Below are positions 34,381 to 43,077 of a DNA stretch of 64,000 nt, in pieces. Source of the DNA: Nocardioides sp. Iso805N (GTDB taxonomy: Bacteria > Actinomycetota > Actinomycetes > Propionibacteriales > Nocardioidaceae); NCBI RefSeq assembly GCF_000364605.1, contig NZ_KB822577.1, forward strand, positions 310,001 to 374,000, given 5' to 3'. The notes below the pieces were generated by a model. That model worked only from the letters and a program-made list of their open reading frames with translations, ran no database searches and was not told the origin of the DNA. The position numbers and the translations under genes were made by a program. Every line of letters starts with the position of its first letter. The first letter of the stretch is position 1.

Positions 34381-34593
34381 TCAAGAGTCGCCACGAGCAC
34401 TGGGAATCCGGTGTCCCAGAGCTTCGAGGTCGGCCAGCCGAATGCGAATGGACCGGGGGCCGAAGCGGTAGGCAGGCAGGCTGCCAGACGAGATCCTGCG
34501 GCGCAGCGTGTTGACCGACTGGCCTACGAGGTCTGCTGCGTCGGTCAGCGATAGGTACGGATTGTCCCTGGTGTCCTGCGGCAGATGGGGCAT
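34381..34593 (-). CDS. Excisionase-like helix-turn-helix protein
   Basis: 70 residues with one MerR/AlpA-type helix-turn-helix: LSLTDAADLVGQSVNTLRRR (about 14-33), followed by the wing GSLPAYRFGPRSIRIRLADLE. This is the standard Xis/AlpA layout of actinobacterial integrative elements, where the protein binds att arms and helps excision. The ATG at 34593 is preceded by GGGAGGA. The integrase usually next to it is missing. It might instead be only a regulator of the element. Confidence 0.75.
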   Translation of the reverse strand: MPHLPQDTRDNPYLSLTDAADLVGQSVNTLRRRISSGSLPAYRFGPRSIRIRLADLEALGHRIPSARGDS

Positions 34594-34965
34594 GGCGATG
34601 TCCTCCCTGATGACGTGTGGTTATCCGAGAGGTGCACTGACCGCGCCGGTTCCTCGCCGGCGTCGTCGACCGCCAGGTAGAACCCGGCCCGAGGGGTTGA
34701 CGGCTTGGTGCTAGAGGCGCACCTTGGAGGCACGGCTTTGCACCTCAGGTGGCTGCGGCGGCTTCGGCGAGCTGCTGAGACCGTGGGGCGAGTGGTGCCG
34801 GTGAGTCCCCGGGACCGTCTGTGGTAGCAATAGCCAGGGGTCCGGACGCCATTCACTCCACCGGCCCCGTACCGGGTGCGGGACCGTGTGACCTGCGGCT
34901 TTAGTCGGCCGCGGTAGTCGCGCGCGTTGGTGCCGGAGGCCCTCCGGCACCGTCGCCGAGCGGGT
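34594..34965. other. Gene-free gap inside the element
   Basis: 372 bases between the excisionase-like gene and the relaxase stop. Open frames exist but are rich in Arg/Pro/Ser and match nothing I know. It may be the scar of lost element genes, including the integrase. Confidence 0.5.
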
Positions 34966-37662
34966 TCAGAGCCCGATGCCGGTGCTGTGCGCCTGCGGGA
35001 TGATCGGCGGTGCGACCGGCGGCGCGCTGCGGTGTCGGGGTGCGTTGGGTCCGTAGGTGTCGATGGCTGCGGCGGCGAGGGCGCGGGCGTGGGCAGGCCC
35101 GAGGTCGGCGCGGTCGCGACTGAATACGTTGATCCATTGCTCGCGTGCCTGGTCGAGGTTGTCGGCGACCAGATGGGCGGTGTTGTCGTGGCGTCCGCGG
35201 GTCATAGCGACGTAGGCGCCGGCCGCGGTGGTGGTGTCCTCGATCGCGACGAGGGCGTGGTCGACGGTCTCGCCCTGGGCGCCGTGAATGGTGGTGGCGA
35301 AGGCGAGCTCGACGAACCGGGTCGCGTAGGCGGCCGGGATCTCGCGGTCCCGGCCGTGGCCGTGCAGAACGAGTGATCCATCCGTGCGGATACCGGTGAC
35401 GGTCCAGGTCTGCCGGTTCGCGACGTGGAGACTGGTGTCGTTGCGTCGGGTGGCGACTTTGTCGCCGAGGCCGATGTGCTCGCCGCCCGCGGTGGCGACC
35501 ACGCGCGCAGCCGGGTCGGCACCATCGCTGACGTTTCGCTGGTCGTGGATGGCGGCGTTGAGATCGCTGACGAGCTCACGGCGCTCGGCCAGGACGAGGG
35601 CTCCGTCGGCGCCGAGCTGCGCGAGGGCGGCGGTGCGCTCGACCTCGCTGCGGTAGACCTGGATCAGACCGCGCCGGCACAGTTCGTCGAACACGGCCGC
35701 AGAGTCCCTACCAGTGCGCATCTTCAATGTCAGGGCCGCGTAGTTGGGGTCGGTGAACCGGTGCACGCTCTCGAGGGTGACGACGGCGGCGGGGTGGGCC
35801 CAGTGGTGGGCGTGGTCGAGGACGCCACCACGACCCACGGCGGGCAGTTGGTGGCGGTCTCCCACGAGCGCGAGCCTGGCGCCGGTCTCGTCCGCGATCG
35901 TCATCAAGGCTTGCGCGGTGTCTTGATCCAGCATTCCCGCTTCGTCGACGAGCAGCAGATCCCCGGTCCGCAGCCGCGCCGCCGGACGCAGGGCAGTGTC
36001 GGGAAGGGCGTCGGGCTGGCGGGTCCAGTGACCGTCGTCGTCCCAGCGCCAGCCGTGCTGGTGGATGAGCCAGGCCGCGGAGTGTCCATCGGCGCCGGTC
36101 TCCGAGGCGGCGACCTGGGCGGCCTTCAACGTCGGTGTCACGACCAGCATCCGATGTCCTTGCCGAGCGAGCATGGCTTGGGCGGCGGCCAGGGCGGTGG
36201 TCTTCCCCGCGCCGGCGGCACCCTCGACCACGACCAGGGTTCCGTCGCCGGCCAGGGCACCGACCACGGCGGCTTGGGTCGGGTCGATGCGCACCAGGCC
36301 ACGTCCACCAATTCGGGTGCGCCGTGCCGGTGCACGGCCCCGGGTGGCGAGCCGATCGATCATGTCGTTCTCGATGACGAGGACACGCTGCGACGTGAGT
36401 GCCCGTACGTGTTCGGGAACGTCGGGGCAGGCCAGCAGTTGCACGCAACGGTCGACGGCACGGTGGGTGACGTCCTCGGCCAGTTCCGCGCGTACCGAGG
36501 TATCGGTGATCAGGCCGGTGCGGGCGAGGAGGACTTCGACGCGCCCGCGGATGTCCGCGGCGTTCCATGCCGAGCGCTTGGCGCCGAGCTGGGCCAGGAC
36601 GAGCTCGGCAGCGGCGTCGCGGTCGATCCACCCCGGCCGCGCTCCCGGACCCACAGGCTCCGGCGGCGCCGGCGCGGTGAGGTCGCGGTAGCCGAGGTCC
36701 CTGAGTTCTTGGTTCCACCGAGCGACAAGCTCGGCGCCGTCGACCGCGACAGGCTTGTCAGCCGCATCGCCGTGGCCGGTCTGGTGGGGCTTGTCGGGTC
36801 TGGCCTCGGCCCATGCTCGCTGATCCCATCCGGCTCGTAGCCGCGGCCCCGGCTCCTGCCCGGGGTGGGCGCGGCGCCACCCGGCTTCGTAGCGGTCGAT
36901 GTTGCGGCGGATCTGCTGCGCTCTCGCGGAGAACCTGCCTGCGTACGGCATGAGCTCACGGATCTCGGAGGTCTGCGGGTCCAGGGTGAATCCGTGCGCT
37001 GCCAGGACCGCCCGGAAGGCGGGGTCGGTGGCGACGGCGGCGTGTCCGATGCCGTTGATGGCTGCGATGCTGTCTCGGACGCCGACCGAATGGATGCCGC
37101 GCCAGGCGCCCGCGGCGAAGACACGGGCGTTGATCTGCAGGTGAAGATGGCGGTGCGGATCCCCGGCGCGGGAGGTGTAGTGCCGGATCACCGCAGCTTC
37201 TACCTGTTCGACTCCGATCTGCACCTGCCGGCCCTTCGGGCCGATCCGGGTGGTGGCGTGCGATGCAACCCACCCGACGATCTCGGCCGCAGCGCGATCC
37301 TGTGCGGCATCGAGCGCGACGGAGATCTCCGGAAGTAGTGCTGCGGCCAGGGACCAGGTCTTGGGGCCGTTGACGGTGACCTCGAGGAACCGAAGGGCGT
37401 GCTCGTCGTCTCGCACCCGGCCCTTCGGCTCGTTGGTATCGAGGTCGATGCCGGCGACCCACTTCTCGTAGGCGTCGCCGTCCATCGAGCCGGTACGCAC
37501 GACGCCTTCCGGCGGCGCGGTCAGGCGCAGCGCCAGGCCGTGGCCCTCGCGCAGGTAGTAGTCATCGGCACGCGAGTGATCCCGCTCCAGATACGAGCGG
37601 GCGGCCTTGGCTGCGCCGCGATAGAACTTCACCCCGCCATGCACCCCGACCACCCCGCACAC
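34966..37662 (-). CDS. MobF-family relaxase/helicase (TraA-like)
   Basis: About 898 residues. N-terminal TrwC-type relaxase domain: candidate catalytic Tyr in SYLERDHSRADDYYLREG, and the three-His metal site DPHRHLHLQ. Then an SF1 helicase: Walker A EGAAGAGKTTALAAAQ, Walker B LLLVDEAGMLDQ, motif III-like LVGDRHQLPAVGRGG, and C-terminal UvrD-like TIHGAQGETVDHALVAI and YVAMTRGRHDNTAHLV. It nicks one strand at oriT and unwinds the plasmid or element for conjugal transfer. It appears intact. The start is uncertain among several GTGs (37662, 37653, 37644); the family-like sequence begins at GVKFYRGAAKAA, so an ATG-type start at 37719 is unlikely. Confidence 0.87.
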   Translation of the reverse strand: MCGVVGVHGGVKFYRGAAKAARSYLERDHSRADDYYLREGHGLALRLTAPPEGVVRTGSMDGDAYEKWVAGIDLDTNEPKGRVRDDEHALRFLEVTVNGPKTWSLAAALLPEISVALDAAQDRAAAEIVGWVASHATTRIGPKGRQVQIGVEQVEAAVIRHYTSRAGDPHRHLHLQINARVFAAGAWRGIHSVGVRDSIAAINGIGHAAVATDPAFRAVLAAHGFTLDPQTSEIRELMPYAGRFSARAQQIRRNIDRYEAGWRRAHPGQEPGPRLRAGWDQRAWAEARPDKPHQTGHGDAADKPVAVDGAELVARWNQELRDLGYRDLTAPAPPEPVGPGARPGWIDRDAAAELVLAQLGAKRSAWNAADIRGRVEVLLARTGLITDTSVRAELAEDVTHRAVDRCVQLLACPDVPEHVRALTSQRVLVIENDMIDRLATRGRAPARRTRIGGRGLVRIDPTQAAVVGALAGDGTLVVVEGAAGAGKTTALAAAQAMLARQGHRMLVVTPTLKAAQVAASETGADGHSAAWLIHQHGWRWDDDGHWTRQPDALPDTALRPAARLRTGDLLLVDEAGMLDQDTAQALMTIADETGARLALVGDRHQLPAVGRGGVLDHAHHWAHPAAVVTLESVHRFTDPNYAALTLKMRTGRDSAAVFDELCRRGLIQVYRSEVERTAALAQLGADGALVLAERRELVSDLNAAIHDQRNVSDGADPAARVVATAGGEHIGLGDKVATRRNDTSLHVANRQTWTVTGIRTDGSLVLHGHGRDREIPAAYATRFVELAFATTIHGAQGETVDHALVAIEDTTTAAGAYVAMTRGRHDNTAHLVADNLDQAREQWINVFSRDRADLGPAHARALAAAAIDTYGPNAPRHRSAPPVAPPIIPQAHSTGIGL

Positions 37663-37700
37663 CTTCGAGAACCCTCGATCTCGAGGTGCACCGGCGGCCC

Positions 37701-37716
37701 CTACGGAGCTCCGTAG
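37701..37716. promoter_or_regulatory. 16-base perfect palindrome upstream of the relaxase
   Basis: CTACGGAGCTCCGTAG is fully self-complementary and lies 39 bases before the first likely relaxase start. It may be an operator of a relaxase repressor or part of oriT. Confidence 0.4.
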
Positions 37717-37719
37717 CAT

Positions 37720-38060
37720 GCGTGCCGCTGTGGAGGGAGGGGCTTAAAGGCCGGATGGGGACGAAAACATGAGGGCCGTGAAGAGTCGACGGTTTTCAGT
37801 AGCGCACGGTGCTGTGAGGCCTTGACGGGGAGTAGGAGTAGTGAGCAGAGGGGATGATGGTTTCCGGGGCGAACGTACGGACCCGCCGTCAACACTCGCT
37901 TGGGCTGTCAGTGAGAGCCACGGCCCTCGCGCATATCGACGAGATTCACCAGATCGAGGCACCGTGGGGCGCAAGCCAAGGCCGACGACCCGTCGTCGAG
38001 CATCCCTTGGGCCCCGTCCGCGGTCTTCTCGGCGTGCTGAAGCATCGCGACCAAACAGGC
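37720..38060. other. Gene-free stretch between relaxase and MarR genes
   Basis: 341 bases. It should hold the relaxase promoter and perhaps oriT, but no gene, clear hairpin or copy of the tRNA-Asp end is seen. The MarR gene points into it from the right. Confidence 0.5.
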
Positions 38061-38513
38061 TCAGCTATCGGCAAGCATCCGGCGCAGGCCGTCGCGCAGG
38101 GCGTTGCGGGTGTGGACGCTGAGAGCGTCGGTGAGGATGCCCTCGACCTGTTCGACGAGGGGCCGGAGCCGCCGGCGCTCGGCACGGCCGTGCTCGCTCA
38201 GCTCGACAGCCTTGCGTCGGCCGTCGTCGGGATCCGTTGTGCGGACGACCAACCCGCGACGCTCCATCCGAGCGACCATGTCCGCGATCGTCGAGCGGTC
38301 CAGGTCGATGGCGTCGCACAACTCCCGCTGGCTCATCGTGCCCCGCTGGTCGAGCACGACGAGCGCGGAGTACTGCACCGTGGAGATCTCGGTCGAGACG
38401 GTCCGCATCCAAGCGGCGACATGCAGCTGCTGCGCCCGTCGGATGAGGTATCCGGTGTAGCGCTGCGGCTCCGGCTCAAGATCCTCGGGCACGGCGGATG
38501 TCGACGCGCTCAC
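38061..38513 (-). CDS. MarR-family transcriptional regulator
   Basis: 150 residues. Winged helix: VQYSALVVLDQRGTMSQREL, then the recognition region DAIDLDRSTIADMVARMERRGLVVR and the wing DPDDGRRKAVELSEHGRA. This is the usual MarR fold, a dimeric repressor released by aromatic acids. The GTG at 38513 overlaps the monooxygenase stop (GTGA), so it is co-translated with the 3-hydroxybenzoate-hydroxylase-like gene. In Comamonas the mobA gene is controlled by the MarR-type MobR, so the same role is a good guess. Dyads at 40448-40464 upstream are candidate sites. Confidence 0.87.
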   Translation of the reverse strand: MSASTSAVPEDLEPEPQRYTGYLIRRAQQLHVAAWMRTVSTEISTVQYSALVVLDQRGTMSQRELCDAIDLDRSTIADMVARMERRGLVVRTTDPDDGRRKAVELSEHGRAERRRLRPLVEQVEGILTDALSVHTRNALRDGLRRMLADS

Positions 38514-40423
38514 CGAGCGACCGGCGCTTGCGGCTCGAGGAGGAAGCCGGCGAAGAACTCGGTGAGCTCGGCACGGGCGGTGAGTGGCAGGACCGCGGCG
38601 ACGTACTGGTCGGGGCGCACGACCACGATGGCTCCGGCGGGATCGATGCCTCGCTCGGTGAAGATGTCGGCGCGTGGGTCGATGGCCCAAGCCTTCTCCC
38701 AGTCCTGCAGCCCGAGCGGCCCCGTCGTCGGCAGCAGGAGTGCCGGCACGGTGGAGATGTCCAGGTCGTGGTGGCCGCAGCGGTAGATCCCGTGGATGTC
38801 GATAACGCTGTCGATGTCACCGCCGGTAGGAGTGAATCGGCGCACTGGCGAGTCCGCGGAGCCGGCGAGCCACTCGGCGAGGTCGCGCAGCGCGGCGCCG
38901 TCACAGTCGGCGAAGGCGAAGAGGCGCCACCGGCCGTCCGCCCGGTGGGCGTGCCCGAGCTGCGTCGGCCGCCCGTCGGCGAGCCGGATGACGCGGGCGG
39001 AGTGGAAGCGGCTCCCGACCTGGAATCCGGTGGCGAGGGCCTGGTGTTCGGTGCCGGACGTGAGCACGGAAGACGCGTACGTCGTCGCGAGGCCGGCGGT
39101 GTAACGGCCTTGACGAGCGAACTCGGCCGTCATCTCGGCTGCGGTCACGCCGCCGAGCTCGGGGTGAGCCGGGTCGAGGGTGGGCTGGGCGATGAAGGCC
39201 GACCAGAACCGGTCGAAGTCGATGAGGTCCTGGGCCACGGCCTGCCGCTCCGCGGAGTAGGTGTGCAGCAGCGCTTCCTCCGAGCGGCCCTCGAGCACGG
39301 CCGCGAGCTTCCAACCGAGGTTGAACGCGTCCTGCATGGAGACGTTCATCCCCTGCCCGGCCTTGGCCGAGTGGGTGTGGCAGGCGTCGCCGGCGATGAA
39401 CACCCGGGGCGTGCGGCCGCTGGTGTCATCGGCCGGCACCTCGTCGAACTTGTCCGCGATGCGCTGGCCCACCTCGTAGACCGACGACCACGCCACCGAC
39501 CGCACGTCGATCGAGTAGGGGTGCAGGATGTCGTTGGCCACCTCGGTGATCCGCTCCACCGTCGTGCCGCGGATCCGGCCTGCGTCGTCGGCGGGGACCT
39601 CGCTGAGGTCCACGTAGCAGCGCACCATGTTGCCGCCCTCGCGCGGGATCATCAGCAGGCTGCCCTTTCCCGCGGACTGGACGACGTTCTTCGTCCGCCA
39701 GTCGGGGAAGTCCGTGGTGGCCAGCACGTCCATGACCCCCCAGGCGTGGTTGGCGGCGTCGCCGTGCAGCTCCCGGCCGATTGCGCGGCGGACGGCGCTG
39801 CGTGCGCCGTCGCAGCCCACGACGTACTTCGTGTGCATGGTGAGCTCCTCGACCACGCCCACCGCGTCGGTACGCCGGAGGGTGACCGCGACCGGGTACT
39901 CGCCAGTGCCGATCTCGAGCCCGGCGAATTCGACGCCGTAGTGCGGCTCCAGGCGGCTCGGGGACTTGGCCATGTGGTCGAGGAGGAACTGCTGCATCCT
40001 TGCCTGGTTGACGATGACGTGGGGGAACTCGCTCAGGCCCTCGGGGGTGTCCTGGACCCAGCCGGTGCGCTCGATCCTCGAGCGGTCGTTTGCCGAGGGG
40101 CCCCAGAAGCGCACCTCGTTGACCCAGTAGGCCTCGTGCAACAGGGCCTCGGCCAAGCCGAAGGCCTGGAACATCTCGACCGTCCGGCAGGCCACTCCGT
40201 CGGCCTGGCCCACCTGGAGGGGACCGCCGCGTCGCTCTACGACGGCGGTTCGGATGTCGGGGAAGGCAGCCAGCTGAGCGCCGAGGACCGTGCCCGCCGG
40301 ACCGGTCCCAACGATCAGGACGTCGACGCGATCGGGCAGTTCGGAGCTGCGGGCGAGCGCTTGCGGCGAGGCGGGGAGCACGCTGGGATCGCCGGGTCGG
40401 TAGCCGTCGCGATAGAACTGCAC
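38510..40423 (-). CDS. FAD monooxygenase, 3-hydroxybenzoate 4-monooxygenase-like
   Basis: 637 residues, close to the 639 of Comamonas MobA. N-terminal QFYRDGYRPGDPSV, FAD motif VDVLIVGTGPAGTVLGAQLA near 33-52, DGARSAVRR near 205 (the DG motif), second FAD motif RVFIAGDACHTHSAKAGQGMN, and a C-terminal thioredoxin-like domain of the phenol-hydroxylase group. It likely hydroxylates 3-hydroxybenzoate to protocatechuate or a similar phenol with NADPH and O2. GTG start at 40423 with AAGGAG upstream. Forms an operon with the MarR gene; divergent from the P450 set. Substrate by similarity only. Confidence 0.8.
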   Translation of the reverse strand: MQFYRDGYRPGDPSVLPASPQALARSSELPDRVDVLIVGTGPAGTVLGAQLAAFPDIRTAVVERRGGPLQVGQADGVACRTVEMFQAFGLAEALLHEAYWVNEVRFWGPSANDRSRIERTGWVQDTPEGLSEFPHVIVNQARMQQFLLDHMAKSPSRLEPHYGVEFAGLEIGTGEYPVAVTLRRTDAVGVVEELTMHTKYVVGCDGARSAVRRAIGRELHGDAANHAWGVMDVLATTDFPDWRTKNVVQSAGKGSLLMIPREGGNMVRCYVDLSEVPADDAGRIRGTTVERITEVANDILHPYSIDVRSVAWSSVYEVGQRIADKFDEVPADDTSGRTPRVFIAGDACHTHSAKAGQGMNVSMQDAFNLGWKLAAVLEGRSEEALLHTYSAERQAVAQDLIDFDRFWSAFIAQPTLDPAHPELGGVTAAEMTAEFARQGRYTAGLATTYASSVLTSGTEHQALATGFQVGSRFHSARVIRLADGRPTQLGHAHRADGRWRLFAFADCDGAALRDLAEWLAGSADSPVRRFTPTGGDIDSVIDIHGIYRCGHHDLDISTVPALLLPTTGPLGLQDWEKAWAIDPRADIFTERGIDPAGAIVVVRPDQYVAAVLPLTARAELTEFFAGFLLEPQAPVAR

Positions 40424-40578
40424 GTCGGGGGTCTCCTTCAGGAAATTGTGGTGGCCGTCACCACCATATCGTCAGTACCCCAACGAATTTAACTCGTGAC
40501 CTCATGCATCTTGTGCATAGGTTCCTATAGAAACTATGAGTTGGACTGATGTGGCGACGCTCACGTTCACTGGAGGGC
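40424..40578. promoter_or_regulatory. Divergent promoter with several short dyads
   Basis: GTGGTG-GCCGT-CACCAC (40448-40464), ATGCA-TCTTG-TGCAT (40504-40518) and GTTCCTATAGAAAC (40521-40534, two mismatches) lie between the monooxygenase/MarR and P450 operons. The first is 25 bases from the monooxygenase start; the other two crowd the P450 side. They are candidates for the MarR and LysR regulators encoded next door. Confidence 0.5.
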
Positions 40579-41754
40579 ATGACCCATCCGCCGACATCGG
40601 ACCTCGATCTCTTCTCGGACGAGGTCCTCACCGACCCCTATCCGAGCTATGCCGACCTCAGGGCTCTCGGACCGGTCGTCCACCTGCCTGCCAACGAGGT
40701 CTACGCACTCACGCGCTACGACGCCATCAGAGCCGCACTCGGCGGCTGGGAGACCTTCTCCTCCGCCCACGGCGTCGGCTTCAACCCGACGGTCAACGAA
40801 GCGCTCATGGGCACCTCGCTCGCATCGGATCCGCCACAGCACACCGCGCTGCGCGCGGCCTTGACCGAGAACCTCTCACCGCGCGCGTTGCGCGGACTGA
40901 AGAGCCAGATCGACGCCAAGGCCGACGCCCTCGTCGCCGATCTGGTCGCGTCCGGCTCGTTCGAGGCGATCGACGCGCTCGCTCGGGCGCTCCCTCTGGA
41001 GATCGTCGCCGACCTGGTCGGCTTCACCGGCGAGGTTCGCGGCCGCATGCTGGCCTGGGGGAAGGCCGCCAACCAGGTCATCGGGCCGCTCAACCAGCGC
41101 ACCGCCGAGAGCTTCCCGATCGCAGGTGAGCTCTACCAGTGGTGCTCGACGGTCTCGAAGGCGGACCTCGCCGAGGGGTCGATCGGACGGGGAATCTTCG
41201 AGGCGGAGGAGCGCGGCGCGATTCCGCCAGGCGCGGCAGGACCCATCATCCACCAGTACCTCGCGGCCGGGGTGGAGAACACTGTCAGCGCGATCGGAAA
41301 CATCGTGGCGCTCTTTGCCTCCCACCCCGACCAGCTCGCCCTGGTGCGCAAGGACCCATCGCTCGTGCCAGCCGCCTTCAACGAGGTGCTCCGCTTCTGG
41401 GCGCCGATCAACGCCTGGGGCCGCGAGACGACGAGGGACGTCGAGATCGAGGGCGTGGTGATCCCGGCGGGGGCTCGGGTGGCGATCCTCTTCGGCTCCG
41501 GCAACCGCGACCCGCTGCACTACGACGATCCCGACACGTTCCGTGTCGAGCGCAACCCCGTGGACCACCTCTCGCTCGGGTACGGCGTGCACGGCTGCGC
41601 CGGTCAGGGCCTGGCGCGGCTCGAGGCCCACGCCGTCATCGACGCTCTGGCTCGCCGCGTCGAGCGGCTGGTCGTCGGCACCCCGACCCGGATCCCGCAC
41701 AACGTCACCCGGAGCGTCCACGCGCTCCCCGTCCTGGAAGTGGTCACCGCATGA
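40579..41754 (+). CDS. Cytochrome P450, CYP199-like
   Basis: 391 residues. The haem-binding Cys lies in LGYGVHGCAGQGLARLEAH near the C-terminus; the ExxR motif is EVLRFWAPI; the I-helix reads AAGVENTVSAIGN with Glu-Asn before the conserved Thr. The N-terminal part (GPVVHL, ALGGWETFSSAHGVG, DPPQHTALR) resembles P450s that act on substituted benzoates. It has its own ferredoxin and reductase downstream with four-base overlaps, a complete class I electron chain. ATG at 40579 is chosen by homology although GGAGG stands only 2 bases from it; an in-frame ATG at 40549 is possible. Likely reaction: hydroxylation or O-demethylation of an aromatic acid (inference). Confidence 0.88.
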   Translation: MTHPPTSDLDLFSDEVLTDPYPSYADLRALGPVVHLPANEVYALTRYDAIRAALGGWETFSSAHGVGFNPTVNEALMGTSLASDPPQHTALRAALTENLSPRALRGLKSQIDAKADALVADLVASGSFEAIDALARALPLEIVADLVGFTGEVRGRMLAWGKAANQVIGPLNQRTAESFPIAGELYQWCSTVSKADLAEGSIGRGIFEAEERGAIPPGAAGPIIHQYLAAGVENTVSAIGNIVALFASHPDQLALVRKDPSLVPAAFNEVLRFWAPINAWGRETTRDVEIEGVVIPAGARVAILFGSGNRDPLHYDDPDTFRVERNPVDHLSLGYGVHGCAGQGLARLEAHAVIDALARRVERLVVGTPTRIPHNVTRSVHALPVLEVVTA

Positions 41755-41939
41755 GGATCGAACTCGACCGTCCCCGCTGCGAGGGCCACGGACTGTGCGA
41801 GGAGGCCGCGCCGTCCCTGATGCACCTCGACGACGAGGGCGAGCTCGTGATCGACCGTGCCGACGTCGGCGAGTCGGAGGCCGCCCTGGCCCACGCGGCC
41901 GTGCGGGTGTGCCCGGTCGCTGCCCTGCGGATCGCATGA
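41751..41939 (+). CDS. Small [3Fe-4S]-type ferredoxin for the P450
   Basis: 62 residues, ATGA overlap with the P450. Cysteine pattern Cys10-x2-His13-x2-Cys16 and Cys54-Pro (RPRCEGHGLCEEAAPS, VRVCPVAALRI). A His stands where 4Fe-4S ferredoxins have the second Cys, typical of actinobacterial P450 ferredoxins. It carries electrons from the reductase to the P450. Its stop overlaps the reductase ATG. Confidence 0.92.
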   Translation: MRIELDRPRCEGHGLCEEAAPSLMHLDDEGELVIDRADVGESEAALAHAAVRVCPVAALRIA

Positions 41940-43066
41940 ACACCGCTGGATCGGTTTGCCGGCGCATCGTCGTGGTGGGTAACGGCATCGCCGGCGTCAC
42001 CGCCGCACACACGCTGCGCGAGGCGGGTTTCGACGGTGAGCTCACCATCGTCGGCGACGAGCCGCACCCCGCCTACAGTCGACCGGCGCTGTCGAAGGCG
42101 CTGCTGCTGGAGGAGGCGGGCCTCACCTCCCACCACCTGCCTGCTCCCACTCACGGCGCGACCGAGCTGATGGGCCTCACCGTCAGCGGACTCGACCTCG
42201 ACACCCGCTGCGTCCTCCTGGACGGCGGCGAGGGCCTGCCCTACGACCGCCTGGTGGTCGCTAGTGGCTCCCGGGCGAGGCGGCTCTCGACGCTGCCGGG
42301 CGAGGTCACCCTGCGAGGCCTCGACGATGCCCTGTACCTGCGCGAACGCCTCGCCTCGGTGAGCTCGGTGATCGTCGTAGGCGGGGGACCGCTCGGCATG
42401 GAGATCGCCTCGGCCTGTCGTGCCGGTGGGTGCGAGGTGACCCTGGTCTCCCAGGGCATGCCGCTGGTGCAGCAGCTCGGCGTCCACCTCGCCGGCATCC
42501 TCACGCGAGCCGCGCTCGACCGCGGGCTCGCGATCGTTGAGAGCGCCGGAGCGGTGCTCGAGGCGTCGGCCGATGGCATGGTCCGCGTGGTCGTGGCCGA
42601 GGGTGGGGCGCTCGAGGCGGATCTCGTCGTCTCCGCCGTGGGCGATGTCGCCAACACCGAGTGGCTCGCGAGTACGGGCCTGAGCGCTCCTGACGGGATC
42701 CATGTCGACACTCGTGGTCTGGCACGTCCCGACGTCGCTGCCGTGGGAGATGTCGCCGTGATGCCGACGCCGTACGGAAGGCGCCGGATCCCGTTGTGGA
42801 CCAGCGCGATCGAGCAGGCCAAGACCGCGGCCGCCGCGTTGCTCCTCGGCGAGGCCGCGTCACCGCTCGAGCTGCGGCCCTACTTCTGGACCGAGCAGTT
42901 CGGACTCACGCTCAAAGCGGCCGGCCGGCTCCCGGTGAGCGGGGATCCGGAGTACGTCGAGGGCGGGCCGGGCGCGGGACTCATGCGCTGGCCGGAGGCC
43001 GCGGTCGCCCTCAACTACCGCATTCCCATCCCGCGACTGCGCCGGCTGAGCGTCGCAGCGGCGTAG
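41936..43066 (+). CDS. FAD-dependent ferredoxin reductase
   Basis: 376 residues of the rhodocoxin/putidaredoxin-reductase type. FAD motif RRIVVVGNGIAGVTAAHTL at 9-27, NAD motif SVIVVGGGPLGMEIASACR near 140-158, and the second FAD motif AVGDVAVMP near 265. The NAD-binding half is followed by a short C-terminal domain ending MRWPEAAVALNYRIP. ATG 41936 inside the ferredoxin stop (ATGA). It reduces the neighbouring ferredoxin with NADH. Confidence 0.9.
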   Translation: MNTAGSVCRRIVVVGNGIAGVTAAHTLREAGFDGELTIVGDEPHPAYSRPALSKALLLEEAGLTSHHLPAPTHGATELMGLTVSGLDLDTRCVLLDGGEGLPYDRLVVASGSRARRLSTLPGEVTLRGLDDALYLRERLASVSSVIVVGGGPLGMEIASACRAGGCEVTLVSQGMPLVQQLGVHLAGILTRAALDRGLAIVESAGAVLEASADGMVRVVVAEGGALEADLVVSAVGDVANTEWLASTGLSAPDGIHVDTRGLARPDVAAVGDVAVMPTPYGRRRIPLWTSAIEQAKTAAAALLLGEAASPLELRPYFWTEQFGLTLKAAGRLPVSGDPEYVEGGPGAGLMRWPEAAVALNYRIPIPRLRRLSVAAA

Positions 43067-43077
43067 GGTTCGGCGCT

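Larger units (their letters stand above)
34181..37740. mobile_element. Remnant of a tRNA-Asp-integrated conjugative element
   Basis: Next to the tRNA lie a long hairpin, a 9-base direct repeat, an excisionase-like gene and a MobF relaxase, the parts of an actinobacterial integrative element. No integrase, replication initiator, FtsK/TraB translocase or second copy of the tRNA 3' end is visible to the right, so the element is probably decayed. The right boundary is not defined by sequence; I set it just past the relaxase promoter region. Confidence 0.6.

Noticed and set aside
33209..34384. Longer start of the PfkB gene, reading through tRNA-Asp in antisense
   Set aside because: The extra N-terminus (TGLEPAASAVTGRRANQLRY) is the well-known artefact of translating a tRNA in antisense.
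34545..34856. 104-codon minus-strand frame next to the excisionase-like gene
   Set aside because: Arg/Ser/Pro-rich, overlaps the excisionase start in another frame, no family resemblance.
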